NCBI GenBank assembly: GCA_938015805.1
Contig: CALLXF010000043.1
Coordinates: forward strand, 1 to 40,768
Direction of reading: 5' to 3'
Source of the DNA: an uncultured Saprospiraceae bacterium
GTDB taxonomy: Bacteria; Bacteroidota; Bacteroidia; Chitinophagales; Saprospiraceae
DNA: 40,768 bases
Part shown: positions 1-9,229 of the stretch, piece by piece
How the letters are laid out: each line of letters starts with the position of its first letter
Position numbering within the stretch: position 1 is the first letter of the stretch
Program-made: the position numbers and the translations under genes
The notes under the pieces: model-generated
Databases searched by the model: none
Told to the model about the DNA's origin: nothing
What the model saw: only the letters and a program-made list of their open reading frames with translations

Positions 1-37
1 TCTGATTGTCATTTAAGTTCATATTCAAATGCCTCTT

Positions 38-63
38 TTTCTTTTGCCTTGAAGCAAAAGAAA
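38..63. repeat. Hairpin-forming intergenic repeat
   Basis: A perfect 10-bp inverted repeat, TTTCTTTTGC (38-47) and GCAAAAGAAA (54-63), encloses the loop CTTGAA. The following AACAAAAATTCAAGACTG gives it the look of the short hairpin repeats scattered between genes in many Bacteroidota genomes. The likeness is from memory and has not been searched. It is not followed by a T-tract in either direction, so a simple terminator is less likely. Confidence 0.55.
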
Positions 64-404
64 CAAAAATTCAAGACTGTTTTGATTTCTTAACGCTCCT
101 AAATCTTTAAAATCCAAAACAAAATAAACTCGCACAAACAGCTGATTTTACATTACCAATTATACTATCCCATTGGCATATCTTATTCTCAGTATTCCTA
201 GTTTTGCTCAGACACTATTTTGTTTTTAACGGATTTTAAAAATTTATCCACTAAAATCAAAAAGGTCAATCCTTGCATAACTTAGGATTATATCTAGCAT
301 TTAATCACTCACCCATTCTGATTAACATAGGGCCGTAATTATTGACACTTTTGTGCAGGGTAGCTATTCCATAGTTAAAATAGTCACTTTTACATTCGGT
401 ATAA
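64..404. other. Noncoding stretch, no gene seen
   Basis: No credible coding sequence is visible on either strand; the short minus-strand frames overlapping the end of this stretch lack protein-like composition and cross the promoter of the next gene. The first ~190 bases, after the hairpin repeat, could belong to a longer dispersed intergenic repeat. A 6-bp inverted repeat, AATCCT (268-273) and AGGATT (284-289), is the only other structure noted. Confidence 0.5.
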
Positions 405-456
405 ACCGTAAATCTGCATATCCTACCAAGAAACGGATAATTATTACCGTTTTCCG
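405..456 (+). promoter_or_regulatory. Candidate LytTR-type operator upstream of the first gene (weak)
   Basis: Three elements starting with ACC lie in about 21-bp phase: ACCGTAAATCT (405-415; 10 of 11 positions of the WCCGTTAMTCY motif found elsewhere in this window), ACCAAGAAACG (425-435; 6 of 11) and ACCGTTTTCCG (446-456; 7 of 11). The last ends exactly 30 bp before the -7 box at 487, the spacing seen at the stronger sites near 30.5 and 33.5 kb. An inverted repeat AAACGG-N10-CCGTTT (431-452) overlaps it and is an alternative operator. Individual matches are weak; the geometry is the main argument. Confidence 0.35.
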
Positions 457-486
457 AAATAATAAATTTTAAGGTTTTTCCCACCA

Positions 487-494
487 TAAGTTTG
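487..494 (+). promoter_or_regulatory. -7 promoter box of the 523-3357 gene
   Basis: TAAGTTTG is a full match to the Bacteroidota -7 element TAnnTTTG, 28 nt before the ATG at 523. No clear -33 TTG is visible about 20 bp upstream, as might be expected of an activator-dependent promoter. Confidence 0.5.
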
Positions 495-522
495 TGCTTT
501 AATTATCAAACTAATAATAGAA

Positions 523-3357
523 ATGAAAAATAATATTACCCTAATCTTAGGTCTATCACTCCTCATTTTACTAAGTGCTAATACAATTTCCGCACAAGGT
601 TTACAAAGTGATAATAACACTAACACTAGAAAAGAAGCTTTTCAGAATAGTTTAAAAATGTCCTCAAACAATGTAAGTTCTCGATCTATGTCAGCGACTT
701 TTACCACTGGTTATGATGAGATTTTAATAGAAAGCAAATTAGAAAATAATGCATGTATCGAACTAGCTCAGATTGCTATAAATGTAGTCGATGGGATAAA
801 TCAGATAGGTACATTTACTAATGGAATAGCTGGTGCTGGATTAGAAATAGATGAAGGAATCGTTTTAAGTACTGGTACGATAACAGAAATGTTTACTGAC
901 AATAATGCCGTATTAGTATCAGAAGGAGTAAGTGATGCAAATGTGATAGCGGATATGGATTTTGATAATTTAGATCCTGGAGGTCAGTCTACACATAACG
1001 AATCTATTTTAATTCTTGACTTTATTGTCCCTCCTGGATTGGACGGGATAAGGGTACCTTTCCAATTTGCTTCAGATGAATATCCGGAGTATGTAGGGAC
1101 ACAATTTAACGATGTATTTGGGTTCTTTGTTTCCGGTCCGGGTTTTGAGGAGGGCACTAACATTGCATTAGTTCCTGGAACAGATATACCTATTGCTGTA
1201 AATTCTATAAACGGTGGATTTATTGCTGACCAAGATAACGTAGATGCGTACCCGGCAACTGGTCCAGTATATTATGATTATAGCCAATATCACATAGATA
1301 ATACGGATGGAACTGATCAAGGGCCGATCGTGGGAGAATATGATGGTTACTCTACTATTCTTTATGCAGAGGTTAATGGCTTAATCCCAGGTGAGACTTA
1401 TCAGCTAAAACTGGGAATTGCAGATATTGCAGATCATTATGGAGATTCAGGAGTTTATATAGGTCCATTAGAGGGATTATATGAGGGAGATGCTATAGTA
1501 GACTGTTACTGTGACATAAGTGATTATGATTTAGATTGCGATAAGGATGGCGTGATTAATGGAGAGGACTGTGATCCGGAGGACGCTACCGTTGCCATAC
1601 CTGGAGATAGTTGTATAGACTCTAATGATGACGAGGGAGAAATGGATGATAACTGTATTTGCATAGCTACAGGAGATGGTACCTCAGGGGGAAATGAGGG
1701 AGGACTGGAGTCCAATAATAGGCTTGCTCAGAAAATAGCTAAACGTAATTTTAATAAAAAACTAAGACCAGATAAAATAGATAGGCTTAAAGCCAATGGT
1801 GAGATTCCATATAAACCAAACGCAGAGAAGAAAGACAGTGATATAGATTTATCGCAGATAATCCCTACAGATATATGGGGTGCATATATTGCTGAAAGTT
1901 CGCCAGATGATCTAGTAAGTATTACTAATGCAACGGAGATATATGCAGCAGATTATTATTTAAATAATATAAGGAGTGCAGTAGTCTTAGCGATTAAATC
2001 TGAAAATGGGGTGTACGAACATTCTAAATACATTTGTGATAGATTAGATGGAGCTAGTCTTTTAGATGTATATTATTCTAATCTTCAAGAGAAACAATTT
2101 ATAACTTATAAGATAGAAACGGTATCTGGATTGATCGAGTATGCGACAAGTTTTTCTGGGTATGTAAAAGATCAGAAATTTGAAATGGAAAATCACTGGA
2201 ATTTGGATAAGTATTCATTTAATGATAAGTATTATAATTTTCAAATTTGGGCGTCATCTGTAGAAAAAACTAAAAGTCTACTCATAACCATAATGGATAA
2301 CATCTCAAACCAAGTGGCCTTAGGAAATTTAGTAACAGGAACAATACCTCCTTCTTTTGTAAAAAATGGATACTATGATAATGGAAAACTTCATTTAAAT
2401 ATGCTCAACAAAGGAATGATTTCTGAACTTTCCTTTAGAGGGCAATACAGAGAAACTGAAAGTGCAGATTTAAAACCTTTTGAGGAAGAGATAAACACAG
2501 CTTTGGTTTTAGAAGAAGCGATCACTATAGAAACAGGCTATTTATATGATATGGGAATGTCCATAATTATAGATGATACTCATTCAGACGAATTATTTAT
2601 AGCAGATGGAACATGGGGTTATGATGACCTAAACCCAAATTCAGAAATGTTAGATTTCCAAATAGCACCTCAGGAGACGATATTTGATAATTCAGTCTAT
2701 GGGATAGAGAGAGGTATTTCCATATCTGCAGAAGTTAAGGATTATCAGAACATCTTTAGATCTATAACTCCTAAATGGCAGAGTATAGACCTGTCTAGTT
2801 TTAGTGCCATAAGCTTTAAAGCATCAGGAAAAGGAATGGTACAGATTACAGTTGTAAATGATCAGGTAGAGGACTGGCAGGATCAATTAAGCTACACCAT
2901 TACGCTGAATGAGGATAGTAAAGAGTATCAGTTGAGCATAAGTGATTTTTCTAATTTTGAAAGCAATGCTGATCTATCTAGTATTAATATGATAATGATT
3001 ACTCTGATAGGTAATAATGGAACTTATGAGAATTTATCAATAGACTTATTTGATCTTAATTTTAATAATAAATCTATAGTATCCTCTGTAAAAGATAATA
3101 CTACTAAGGATTTGGAATTTAAAATATATCCTAATCCAGCCAAAGACATTATTGAAATCACCATTCCCGACAATAAAGAGGATGTAGATATAATGAGTTT
3201 AATAAATAGTCAAGGTCAAACATTATTAAATAAAACAATTATTGATGATCGACAGGAAATAGAGATTACTATAGAGGATTTTATTCCGGGAGTTTATTAT
3301 GTAGAAATTATAAATGCAAGAGGTAATAAAACCGTACAACGATTTTTAAAACTATAA
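523..3357 (+). CDS. Large secreted T9SS cargo with choice-of-anchor L domain
   Basis: Secreted protein of 944 residues and unknown function, probably displayed at the cell surface. A signal peptide (1-24, ending ISA|Q) is followed by a choice-of-anchor L domain (about 66-320; DEGIVLSTGTI, FQFASDEYPEYVGTQFNDVFGFFVSG is its hallmark region), a short Asp/Cys-rich MopE-like segment (about 338-385, DCDKDGVINGEDCD), and a Lys-rich linker. The centre (about 450-670) is not recognised. Residues about 700-855 look like a jelly-roll carbohydrate-binding module (IDLSSFSAISFKASGKGMVQ). The last ~80 residues are a T9SS type A sorting domain beginning FKIYPNPAKD and ending VQRFLKL. It is a single-gene unit with its own promoter and a strong terminator. 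Domain calls are family recognition by eye; carbohydrate binding is inference. Confidence 0.8.
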   Translation: MKNNITLILGLSLLILLSANTISAQGLQSDNNTNTRKEAFQNSLKMSSNNVSSRSMSATFTTGYDEILIESKLENNACIELAQIAINVVDGINQIGTFTNGIAGAGLEIDEGIVLSTGTITEMFTDNNAVLVSEGVSDANVIADMDFDNLDPGGQSTHNESILILDFIVPPGLDGIRVPFQFASDEYPEYVGTQFNDVFGFFVSGPGFEEGTNIALVPGTDIPIAVNSINGGFIADQDNVDAYPATGPVYYDYSQYHIDNTDGTDQGPIVGEYDGYSTILYAEVNGLIPGETYQLKLGIADIADHYGDSGVYIGPLEGLYEGDAIVDCYCDISDYDLDCDKDGVINGEDCDPEDATVAIPGDSCIDSNDDEGEMDDNCICIATGDGTSGGNEGGLESNNRLAQKIAKRNFNKKLRPDKIDRLKANGEIPYKPNAEKKDSDIDLSQIIPTDIWGAYIAESSPDDLVSITNATEIYAADYYLNNIRSAVVLAIKSENGVYEHSKYICDRLDGASLLDVYYSNLQEKQFITYKIETVSGLIEYATSFSGYVKDQKFEMENHWNLDKYSFNDKYYNFQIWASSVEKTKSLLITIMDNISNQVALGNLVTGTIPPSFVKNGYYDNGKLHLNMLNKGMISELSFRGQYRETESADLKPFEEEINTALVLEEAITIETGYLYDMGMSIIIDDTHSDELFIADGTWGYDDLNPNSEMLDFQIAPQETIFDNSVYGIERGISISAEVKDYQNIFRSITPKWQSIDLSSFSAISFKASGKGMVQITVVNDQVEDWQDQLSYTITLNEDSKEYQLSISDFSNFESNADLSSINMIMITLIGNNGTYENLSIDLFDLNFNNKSIVSSVKDNTTKDLEFKIYPNPAKDIIEITIPDNKEDVDIMSLINSQGQTLLNKTIIDDRQEIEITIEDFIPGVYYVEIINARGNKTVQRFLKL

Positions 3358-3377
3358 GTAGTAGAGCTGTTAATTAT

Positions 3378-3416
3378 GAGCCTAATCAGTTTATCCTGGT
3401 TAGGCTCTTTTAGTTT
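3378..3416 (+). terminator. Rho-independent terminator
   Basis: Stem GAGCCTAATCAG (3378-3389) and CTGGTTAGGCTC (3396-3407) pairs at 11 of 12 positions plus one G-T wobble, with loop TTTATC, followed by TTTTAGTTT. It lies 20 bp after the stop of the upstream cargo gene. Confidence 0.8.
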
Positions 3417-3531
3417 ACACTCAAAACAAAAATATTAAATGTAGACCGTGATAATTAATTTAATTTAGAGCCTTTAGGTAAACCAATAATGTAAAATAAT
3501 TTAACTGGTATAAATAATCCTAATCGATCTA

Positions 3532-4251
3532 TTGAATAAACAGATAATCATACTCGTCATTATATTAATGGGCCTTGTTTTTTATAAATTTGGTCGCTCC
3601 TTGTATGCTCCTTTAATTCTTAAAATTAAAGGTAAAGAAACAGTTGATTCTAGAATGGTCAAATTAGAGTCAAAGGTCTTAAATAGGATTAAAAGCAATT
3701 TAGAATCAGCAGGATTTATAGATTTCCCAAAAGAAATAAAAATCGTTGCTTTTAAAGAAGAACGGATACTTCAAGTTTATGGCAGTGATACAGGAGTATT
3801 TAAATTTATAAAAGAATATCCTTTTACCGCTTTTAGTGGGAAACTGGGGCCAAAGTTAAAAGAAGGAGACAAGCAAATACCGGAGGGCATTTATGCTGTA
3901 GAATATTTAAATCCTAATAGTGCCTATTATCTTTCTATAAAAATTGACTATCCTAATGATTTAGATATCAAAAAATCTACACTGGAGGATCTCTCGCTAA
4001 TCGGAAGTAATATTTTTATTCATGGTAAGTCCGCCACAGTAGGATGTATTCCTATAGGTGATAAAGCTATCGAAGAAATTTTTGTAATCGCCCAAAAAGC
4101 CATCGATTCTAAAACAGAGGTAATCATATCTCCTAGAGATTTTAGAACCACCCCTTCTTATCCAGTCATAACAGCTATAGATTGGTCCGCAGAATTATAT
4201 GACTCTATCAGCAAGAAATTAAAAGGGTTGACTTTTTATAAATCAGAGTAA
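3532..4251 (+). CDS. L,D-transpeptidase (YkuD/YafK-like), membrane-anchored
   Basis: Predicted murein L,D-transpeptidase acting in the periplasm, where the family cross-links peptidoglycan or attaches proteins to it. The 239-residue product has an N-terminal hydrophobic anchor (about 4-19), a linker, then the catalytic domain (about 70-200). The motif IHGKSATVGCIPIGD supplies the expected His164 and nucleophile Cys172, in the YafK-like arrangement. The start is TTG (3532); no better ATG precedes the hydrophobic segment. It lies 34 bp upstream of a methyltransferase gene on the same strand, so the two are probably cotranscribed. The family is clear; which of the known reactions it performs is not. 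Confidence 0.8.
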   Translation: MNKQIIILVIILMGLVFYKFGRSLYAPLILKIKGKETVDSRMVKLESKVLNRIKSNLESAGFIDFPKEIKIVAFKEERILQVYGSDTGVFKFIKEYPFTAFSGKLGPKLKEGDKQIPEGIYAVEYLNPNSAYYLSIKIDYPNDLDIKKSTLEDLSLIGSNIFIHGKSATVGCIPIGDKAIEEIFVIAQKAIDSKTEVIISPRDFRTTPSYPVITAIDWSAELYDSISKKLKGLTFYKSE

Positions 4252-4285
4252 GAATTAAATCACAGGTGTAAATAGAATTAGAACA

Positions 4286-4879
4286 TTGAATACCAAAGAA
4301 GCAGAATACTGGACAAATAGATACAATGAGGAATTGACAGGTTGGGATATAGGATATCCGTCGACACCTCTTAAAGACTACATAGACCAATTAGAAAATA
4401 AAAACCTTACCATTTTAATTCCAGGAGCAGGAAATGCTTATGAGGCAGAATATCTATGGCAACAAGGTTTTAAAAATGTATATGTTTTGGATATATCTAG
4501 GATTCCTTTAGCATCTCTAAAAAAACGAGTGCCTGATTTTCCTGCTGAGCAATTATTACAGGGCGATTTTTTTACTCATTCAGGAAAGTACGACCTGATA
4601 CTAGAACAAACATTTTTTTGTTCATTCGAGCCCACTCGGGAAAACAGATCTGCCTATGCGGAAAGAATATATCATCTTTTAAAAGATAATGGAAAACTGG
4701 TAGGACTTTGGTTTAATCATTCTCTGGTCTCGGAAGGGAATAGACCCTTTGGTGGATCTGTAGCGGAATACTTGGAGTATTTGAATCCTTATTTTTTAAC
4801 TCATGTTTTTGCAGACTGCTATAATTCTATAAAACCTAGAATTGGTAAAGAGTTGTTTGGGATATTTATAAAGAAATGA
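4286..4879 (+). CDS. TPMT-family SAM-dependent methyltransferase
   Basis: Cytosolic methyltransferase of the thiopurine/thiol S-methyltransferase family (197 residues, normal length). The N-terminus YWTNRYNEELTGWDIGYPS is the family signature, followed by the SAM-binding motif LIPGAGNAYEAEYL and the acidic end of strand 2 (VLDIS). QTFFCSFEP matches the conserved central motif. Substrate unknown; bacterial members methylate small thiols, halides or metalloids, but nothing here decides between them. The start is TTG at 4286, 34 bp after the L,D-transpeptidase stop. The first residues, including EYW, match the family start, so no longer form is needed. Confidence 0.8.
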   Translation: MNTKEAEYWTNRYNEELTGWDIGYPSTPLKDYIDQLENKNLTILIPGAGNAYEAEYLWQQGFKNVYVLDISRIPLASLKKRVPDFPAEQLLQGDFFTHSGKYDLILEQTFFCSFEPTRENRSAYAERIYHLLKDNGKLVGLWFNHSLVSEGNRPFGGSVAEYLEYLNPYFLTHVFADCYNSIKPRIGKELFGIFIKK

Positions 4880-5068
4880 TCTTGTATATTTTTTTACTTG
4901 GAAATTAAATCTCTTGTTTTTATCCATAAGTAGTCTTATAGTAATGTAAGTATTTAGGTTTAGAATAATTGTGTTAGTAGTTAAGTTACTTGGAAACGCT
5001 AATGTTAATAAAACGATAATTAGATTTCATAATCATAATTTTTTCTGAGGACGATCTATTTTTATCTT

Positions 5069-6274
5069 ATGAGATACTTTCTGACTATAATTTTTTTGTT
5101 TTGCTTTTCTATTTTTCTTTTCGCTCAAGATAATGAGGAGACTTACATTACATTTTATATCAATAAGTTTGTAAAAAATGCCGACGAGGATTATGCTGTA
5201 GAGATTATCGATTTATGGAGGGAGTATCTACTATCTAGAGAATTTGTACGACCCCAAAACTCTTATTGGGATCAGAGCATCATACCCATTCCCGATAACT
5301 CTCTTGTGAGTTTGCTCATAGATTTGAATGCCGCACGTCGGAATAATAGAAAAGTACAAAACAGTATCATCGGAATACAACCAGTACAGAATGATCACTA
5401 CATGCTAAAAACCATGTTTACTAGTATCACTGATTCTACTGATCAAGTTAATCTACATTATATCACTACGGTTTATGCAAAGAAGATCGGAGAGAGGTAT
5501 CGGTTAGTAAATGGAACTCAGTATTATAAAGAATTATGGAAAAATCAAAAAGTTGGTTCTGTAAATTATATCATACATCCCGAGCATAATTTCTCATTGG
5601 CGGAAGCCAAAAAAATGAATGACTTTAATAATTACATCGCTTCAGAGTTCCAAGTCGATCCATTAGAATTTGATTATGTTGTTACTAATAATACGGACCA
5701 GTTGAGCAATATGATGGCTTATGATTATTTCGAATTTTCTTATCAGCCTGTTGCATCAGGAGGAATGGCTGACACTAAAAATTCGATACTTTATGCTGGG
5801 AATAATTCGGCTCATTACCCACATGAGGTAGTGCATCTTTATACTTACAATCATGCTGGAGCTAGGACGCATCACTGGGTTGATGAAGGTATCGCTGCTT
5901 ACTATGGCGGAAGTACAGGATATACTCTCGACTGGCATTTACAAAAGCTGAGAGATTATCTAATAAAAAACCCAGATTTTAAAATCGATAACCTGGCTGA
6001 CTTGCAAAAAAACATTCCTAACGGAGAATACATGACTGACTTTAGATATGTTATCGGTGGATTTGTGATAAAAAAAATAATCGAGGCTGAAGGGATGCAA
6101 GGTGTTTTTGAAGCTTTAAAAATCGATCGATCTGACGAAGCATATTTTCAGTTATTGGAGGAAAAGCTAGGTGTATCTGAGGAAGGTTTTACAGAATACT
6201 TAAATGATCAACTACTCCGCATACCTGCAGTATCCTCAAAGAACCTATACTTAGATATTTATAAAACTAAATGA
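5069..6274 (+). CDS. Secreted HEVVH zinc metallopeptidase (gluzincin-like)
   Basis: Predicted exported zinc peptidase of 401 residues. A signal peptide (1-20, ending LFAQ) precedes an N-terminal domain (about 25-160) with no assignment. The active-site motif HEVVH (252-256) is followed 16 residues later by Glu273 within WVDEGIAAYYGG. This is the gluzincin arrangement: two zinc His, catalytic Glu and a third zinc ligand Glu on the next helix. No T9SS sorting domain is present, so it probably stays in the periplasm or is released by another route. Its substrate is unknown. The gene converges on the LRR protein gene with only 3 bp between the two stop codons. Family (peptidase MA-like) is likely; subfamily is not resolved. 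Confidence 0.7.
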   Translation: MRYFLTIIFLFCFSIFLFAQDNEETYITFYINKFVKNADEDYAVEIIDLWREYLLSREFVRPQNSYWDQSIIPIPDNSLVSLLIDLNAARRNNRKVQNSIIGIQPVQNDHYMLKTMFTSITDSTDQVNLHYITTVYAKKIGERYRLVNGTQYYKELWKNQKVGSVNYIIHPEHNFSLAEAKKMNDFNNYIASEFQVDPLEFDYVVTNNTDQLSNMMAYDYFEFSYQPVASGGMADTKNSILYAGNNSAHYPHEVVHLYTYNHAGARTHHWVDEGIAAYYGGSTGYTLDWHLQKLRDYLIKNPDFKIDNLADLQKNIPNGEYMTDFRYVIGGFVIKKIIEAEGMQGVFEALKIDRSDEAYFQLLEEKLGVSEEGFTEYLNDQLLRIPAVSSKNLYLDIYKTK

Positions 6275-6277
6275 CTA

Positions 6278-9100
6278 TTAGTTTTTAATAATCTTTTTAA
6301 CGATCCTGCCATGTTTAGAAGTACAGGACATAAAATATATTCCCGATTGGAGATGGTCCATGTCTATAGTTAGAGAATTGTTTTTTACTTCAGACTCAGT
6401 TCTTTTATTTACCATTAAATTTTTTCCAGAAACATCTTGAAGGGAAATACTTAAATCTTCAGTTTCCATATTACCCAGATAGACAATTAGTTCATTGCTT
6501 ACTGGATTAGGGGATACCTGTATCTGATAAAACAAATTATTATCTAATACAGATACAGTAGGTGTTCCGTAGATGGTAATTGCAGTATTTGTTAGTATTG
6601 GAGGGTTTTGATCAAAGTAAATCGACGCAGAATTAAATACTTCTGTAGGATCTGGAAGGTTAGGAACTGGGTTTATAGAAAAGCTTACAAATCCTTGACT
6701 ACCTGCAGGATCAGATATACTATCAGGCAGGAAAATATTATTAAAATTAAATCTCACAATATTATCTCGGATGTTAGTCTGGACAGGGAAGCTACTTCCT
6801 GTAACTACAAAACTTTCCATATCTAAATTTTGATCTATAGTATCTAGAATGTAGATATTAATGGCTTCCGCATTTCCAGTGTTTTGGAAACGTACAGTAT
6901 AGTTAAGCGTTGCATTTGGAGTAGTTAGATTTTCTGATCCGACTCCGATAGGGTTTACAAGTTTATCATTAGGATCGTAAGAGCATCTAACTTCCGAACT
7001 ATATTCCGTACTCGATAATTCAGAAATATTTCCATTTTGTCCGAGCAGTATTTGACTATAAAAATTGATATACTCACCAGTAAATAATTCGCTAGGCATA
7101 TCCATGATGACTATGATTTCTCTAGATTCTTGCGGATAAAGATCTACTATATTCCATTTTATTAACTGATTGGTATTATCAACTTGATCGGGGAGTAAAT
7201 CGGCAAAGATAAAAGAACTGTTTTCATCAAAATTGAAAAGTAATTCGCCAGACAACAAGAACGTTCCGGTATTTTGATAACTAATTTTAAATAGTACTTG
7301 TTCGTTACATCGTGTTTGTTGAGAGGCAATAGATATAATAGCACTTTCTTCAGAAAAATTGGGCTTAAGCCCAAAATTAAACGCCTCATCTGGAAACATA
7401 CCTCCCGAAACTAAAACGTGATAAACGGAACTATCCGAACTTAAACTCCACAGTGGATCTTGTTCCCATGTAATTTGATAATCTCCATCTATTGCTGGAA
7501 AAGTGTAGTATAATCCGTTTTGATCTGTTAGTGAATTATAATCGTCAGGTGATAGAAATATAGATTGATTGTCTATTCCAAATTCGTTTTCATCTTGCAC
7601 ACCATTTTCGTTTCCATCAAAAAAAACATATCCACCTAGTCCTATGGCATAACAGTCGATTTCCTCAGCACTATTACATCCGGTTTTATTATTTTCAATT
7701 TCATAAGTCTTTCCTGGAATAGAAAGTAATGCACAGATTGATCTAATTTGACAATCGGCTAAGTTTGTATTATCCGAAATTATTAAATCTGCACCAAAAG
7801 TTCCTTGAATAGAAAAGGGGTCTATATTTCTAATTCCATCAATAGAACTAAGCATTTCATTTTGGGTGATGTAAATATATTCTTTAATGGATTTTATATT
7901 TTCTAGAGAATCTATATTACCTAAATTGTCATTATCGGTTAAAGTTATATTACCCACTGATTGGACATTAGCCAATGCATTTAAATTTTGTATCGCATCA
8001 TTCCTTCTAAGGGTGAGTCCGTCACCTATATGACTAATGTTTTTAAAGCCATTTATATCTTCTAGAACAGGATGGTTTTGGAACCATAACCATCCATCAA
8101 AAGACTGCAAACTATCAAATCCATTTATTTCCGTTAAAATGGCATTATCTCTAATACTAAATCCTTTTTTCACATTGGCTAGAGCCGAAAATCCTTTTAT
8201 CTCTTTTAGAGACGCGTTAAATTCTACCAATAAAATTTCTCCGACTTCTGTTAACGCAGGAAAACCATCTAAGGTATCCATAGCTGCACAATACCGAACC
8301 ACTAAGTCCTCCCCGATAGTTTTAAGGTTAGGAAAACCATCTATCCTTTCTAAAACCGTATTACTAGAAATATAAAGTCTGTTTCCTATTTGATCTAATT
8401 GTTCAAAACCAGAAAGATTCGTTAGACCAGAGGTGGTATATTCTAAATTGTTACCTATGTATTTTAAATTCGCATATCCCGATATAGTCTGTAAAGATGG
8501 ATTGTCTAGAATCCTAATATTGGTCCTGATAGTATCTACATTATTAAAAGAAGATATGGTTTCAAGGAGTGGATTATTAAAAATCAAATTTTCTCCTTCT
8601 ATAAATTCTAAATTCTCTAAGCCACTGATTTCAATCAAATTATTGTTTCCTGAAAACTGTACATTCTCTCCTACATAAGTAAGACTATTAAGTCCTTGAA
8701 AAACCTCCAAATTGTCATGACCTCCGATTGAAACAGATTTGCCTACAGTAGTCAGATTTGGAAAAGGAAAACTGGATGCTGATGTACCGCCTAATGATAA
8801 ATCTCTTCCTATTTCAGTAAGATTATCAAAAGCCGATAAGTCAGTAACTTGCGGTACAGACTGAATTAATAATCTGCCATCTATGATTTCTAAATTGGAT
8901 AATGAACTTAAATCGGAAATATCGGACCCCAACTGTCCAATGAATACATCTTCATTTATTTTAGTACAATTAGGATAAAGGATAATAAAGTTATCAAGCT
9001 CTTGCTGAGTATTAAATGATACTCCGTTGGGAGGACATTGTGCAAAGACATTTATTCCTAAAGTGATGAATACCGTAAAAAACAAAAATCTAGTTAGCAT
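6278..9100 (-). CDS. Surface LRR (receptor L-domain type) T9SS cargo
   Basis: Secreted protein of 940 residues with a modular adhesin layout. After a signal peptide (1-20, ending VFAQ), residues about 40-470 are some 16 leucine-rich repeats of about 24 residues (LKTIGEDLVVRYCAAMDTL type), resembling the receptor L domain or bacterial LRR surface proteins. Residues about 485-560 form an SdrD B-like domain (VFFDGNENGVQDENEFG). Residues about 700-850 form a conserved domain common in Bacteroidota surface proteins (CSYDPNDKLV, LNYTVRFQNTGNAEA). The C-terminus is a T9SS type A sorting domain (IQVSPNPVSNEL to IVKKIIKN). A role in binding surfaces or other proteins is inference from the architecture. 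It has its own promoter and is divergent from the VPS10/BNR gene. Confidence 0.8.
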   Translation of the reverse strand: MLTRFLFFTVFITLGINVFAQCPPNGVSFNTQQELDNFIILYPNCTKINEDVFIGQLGSDISDLSSLSNLEIIDGRLLIQSVPQVTDLSAFDNLTEIGRDLSLGGTSASSFPFPNLTTVGKSVSIGGHDNLEVFQGLNSLTYVGENVQFSGNNNLIEISGLENLEFIEGENLIFNNPLLETISSFNNVDTIRTNIRILDNPSLQTISGYANLKYIGNNLEYTTSGLTNLSGFEQLDQIGNRLYISSNTVLERIDGFPNLKTIGEDLVVRYCAAMDTLDGFPALTEVGEILLVEFNASLKEIKGFSALANVKKGFSIRDNAILTEINGFDSLQSFDGWLWFQNHPVLEDINGFKNISHIGDGLTLRRNDAIQNLNALANVQSVGNITLTDNDNLGNIDSLENIKSIKEYIYITQNEMLSSIDGIRNIDPFSIQGTFGADLIISDNTNLADCQIRSICALLSIPGKTYEIENNKTGCNSAEEIDCYAIGLGGYVFFDGNENGVQDENEFGIDNQSIFLSPDDYNSLTDQNGLYYTFPAIDGDYQITWEQDPLWSLSSDSSVYHVLVSGGMFPDEAFNFGLKPNFSEESAIISIASQQTRCNEQVLFKISYQNTGTFLLSGELLFNFDENSSFIFADLLPDQVDNTNQLIKWNIVDLYPQESREIIVIMDMPSELFTGEYINFYSQILLGQNGNISELSSTEYSSEVRCSYDPNDKLVNPIGVGSENLTTPNATLNYTVRFQNTGNAEAINIYILDTIDQNLDMESFVVTGSSFPVQTNIRDNIVRFNFNNIFLPDSISDPAGSQGFVSFSINPVPNLPDPTEVFNSASIYFDQNPPILTNTAITIYGTPTVSVLDNNLFYQIQVSPNPVSNELIVYLGNMETEDLSISLQDVSGKNLMVNKRTESEVKNNSLTIDMDHLQSGIYFMSCTSKHGRIVKKIIKN

Positions 9101-9134
9101 CGAGGAATATTTAGAGGTAATATAATAATAAAAG

Positions 9135-9142
9135 CAAAATTA
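9135..9142 (-). promoter_or_regulatory. -7 promoter box of the LRR cargo gene
   Basis: On the minus strand this reads TAATTTTG, a full match to TAnnTTTG, 34 nt before the start codon at 9100. No clear -33 element was found. Confidence 0.45.
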
Positions 9143-9229
9143 GGACCACGTTAGCAATCTGATTAAGTCATAATTAATATTAAAGAACTATTCCTTTTAG
9201 TATTTTCATAGTAAGACAACAAACCGAAT

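Noticed and set aside
305-626. Two short minus-strand frames (60 codons each) over the first gene's promoter and start
   Set aside because: They overlap the promoter and signal peptide region of the 523-3357 gene, have no family resemblance and no start context of their own.
4961-4992. Motif TAAGTTACTTG before the metallopeptidase gene as a LytTR box
   Set aside because: About 7 of 11 positions match and nothing similar lies 21 bp away.
6608-8678. Plus-strand frames inside the LRR cargo gene
   Set aside because: They are antisense to a clearly coding repeat protein, with Lys/Arg/Ser-rich translations typical of shadow frames.
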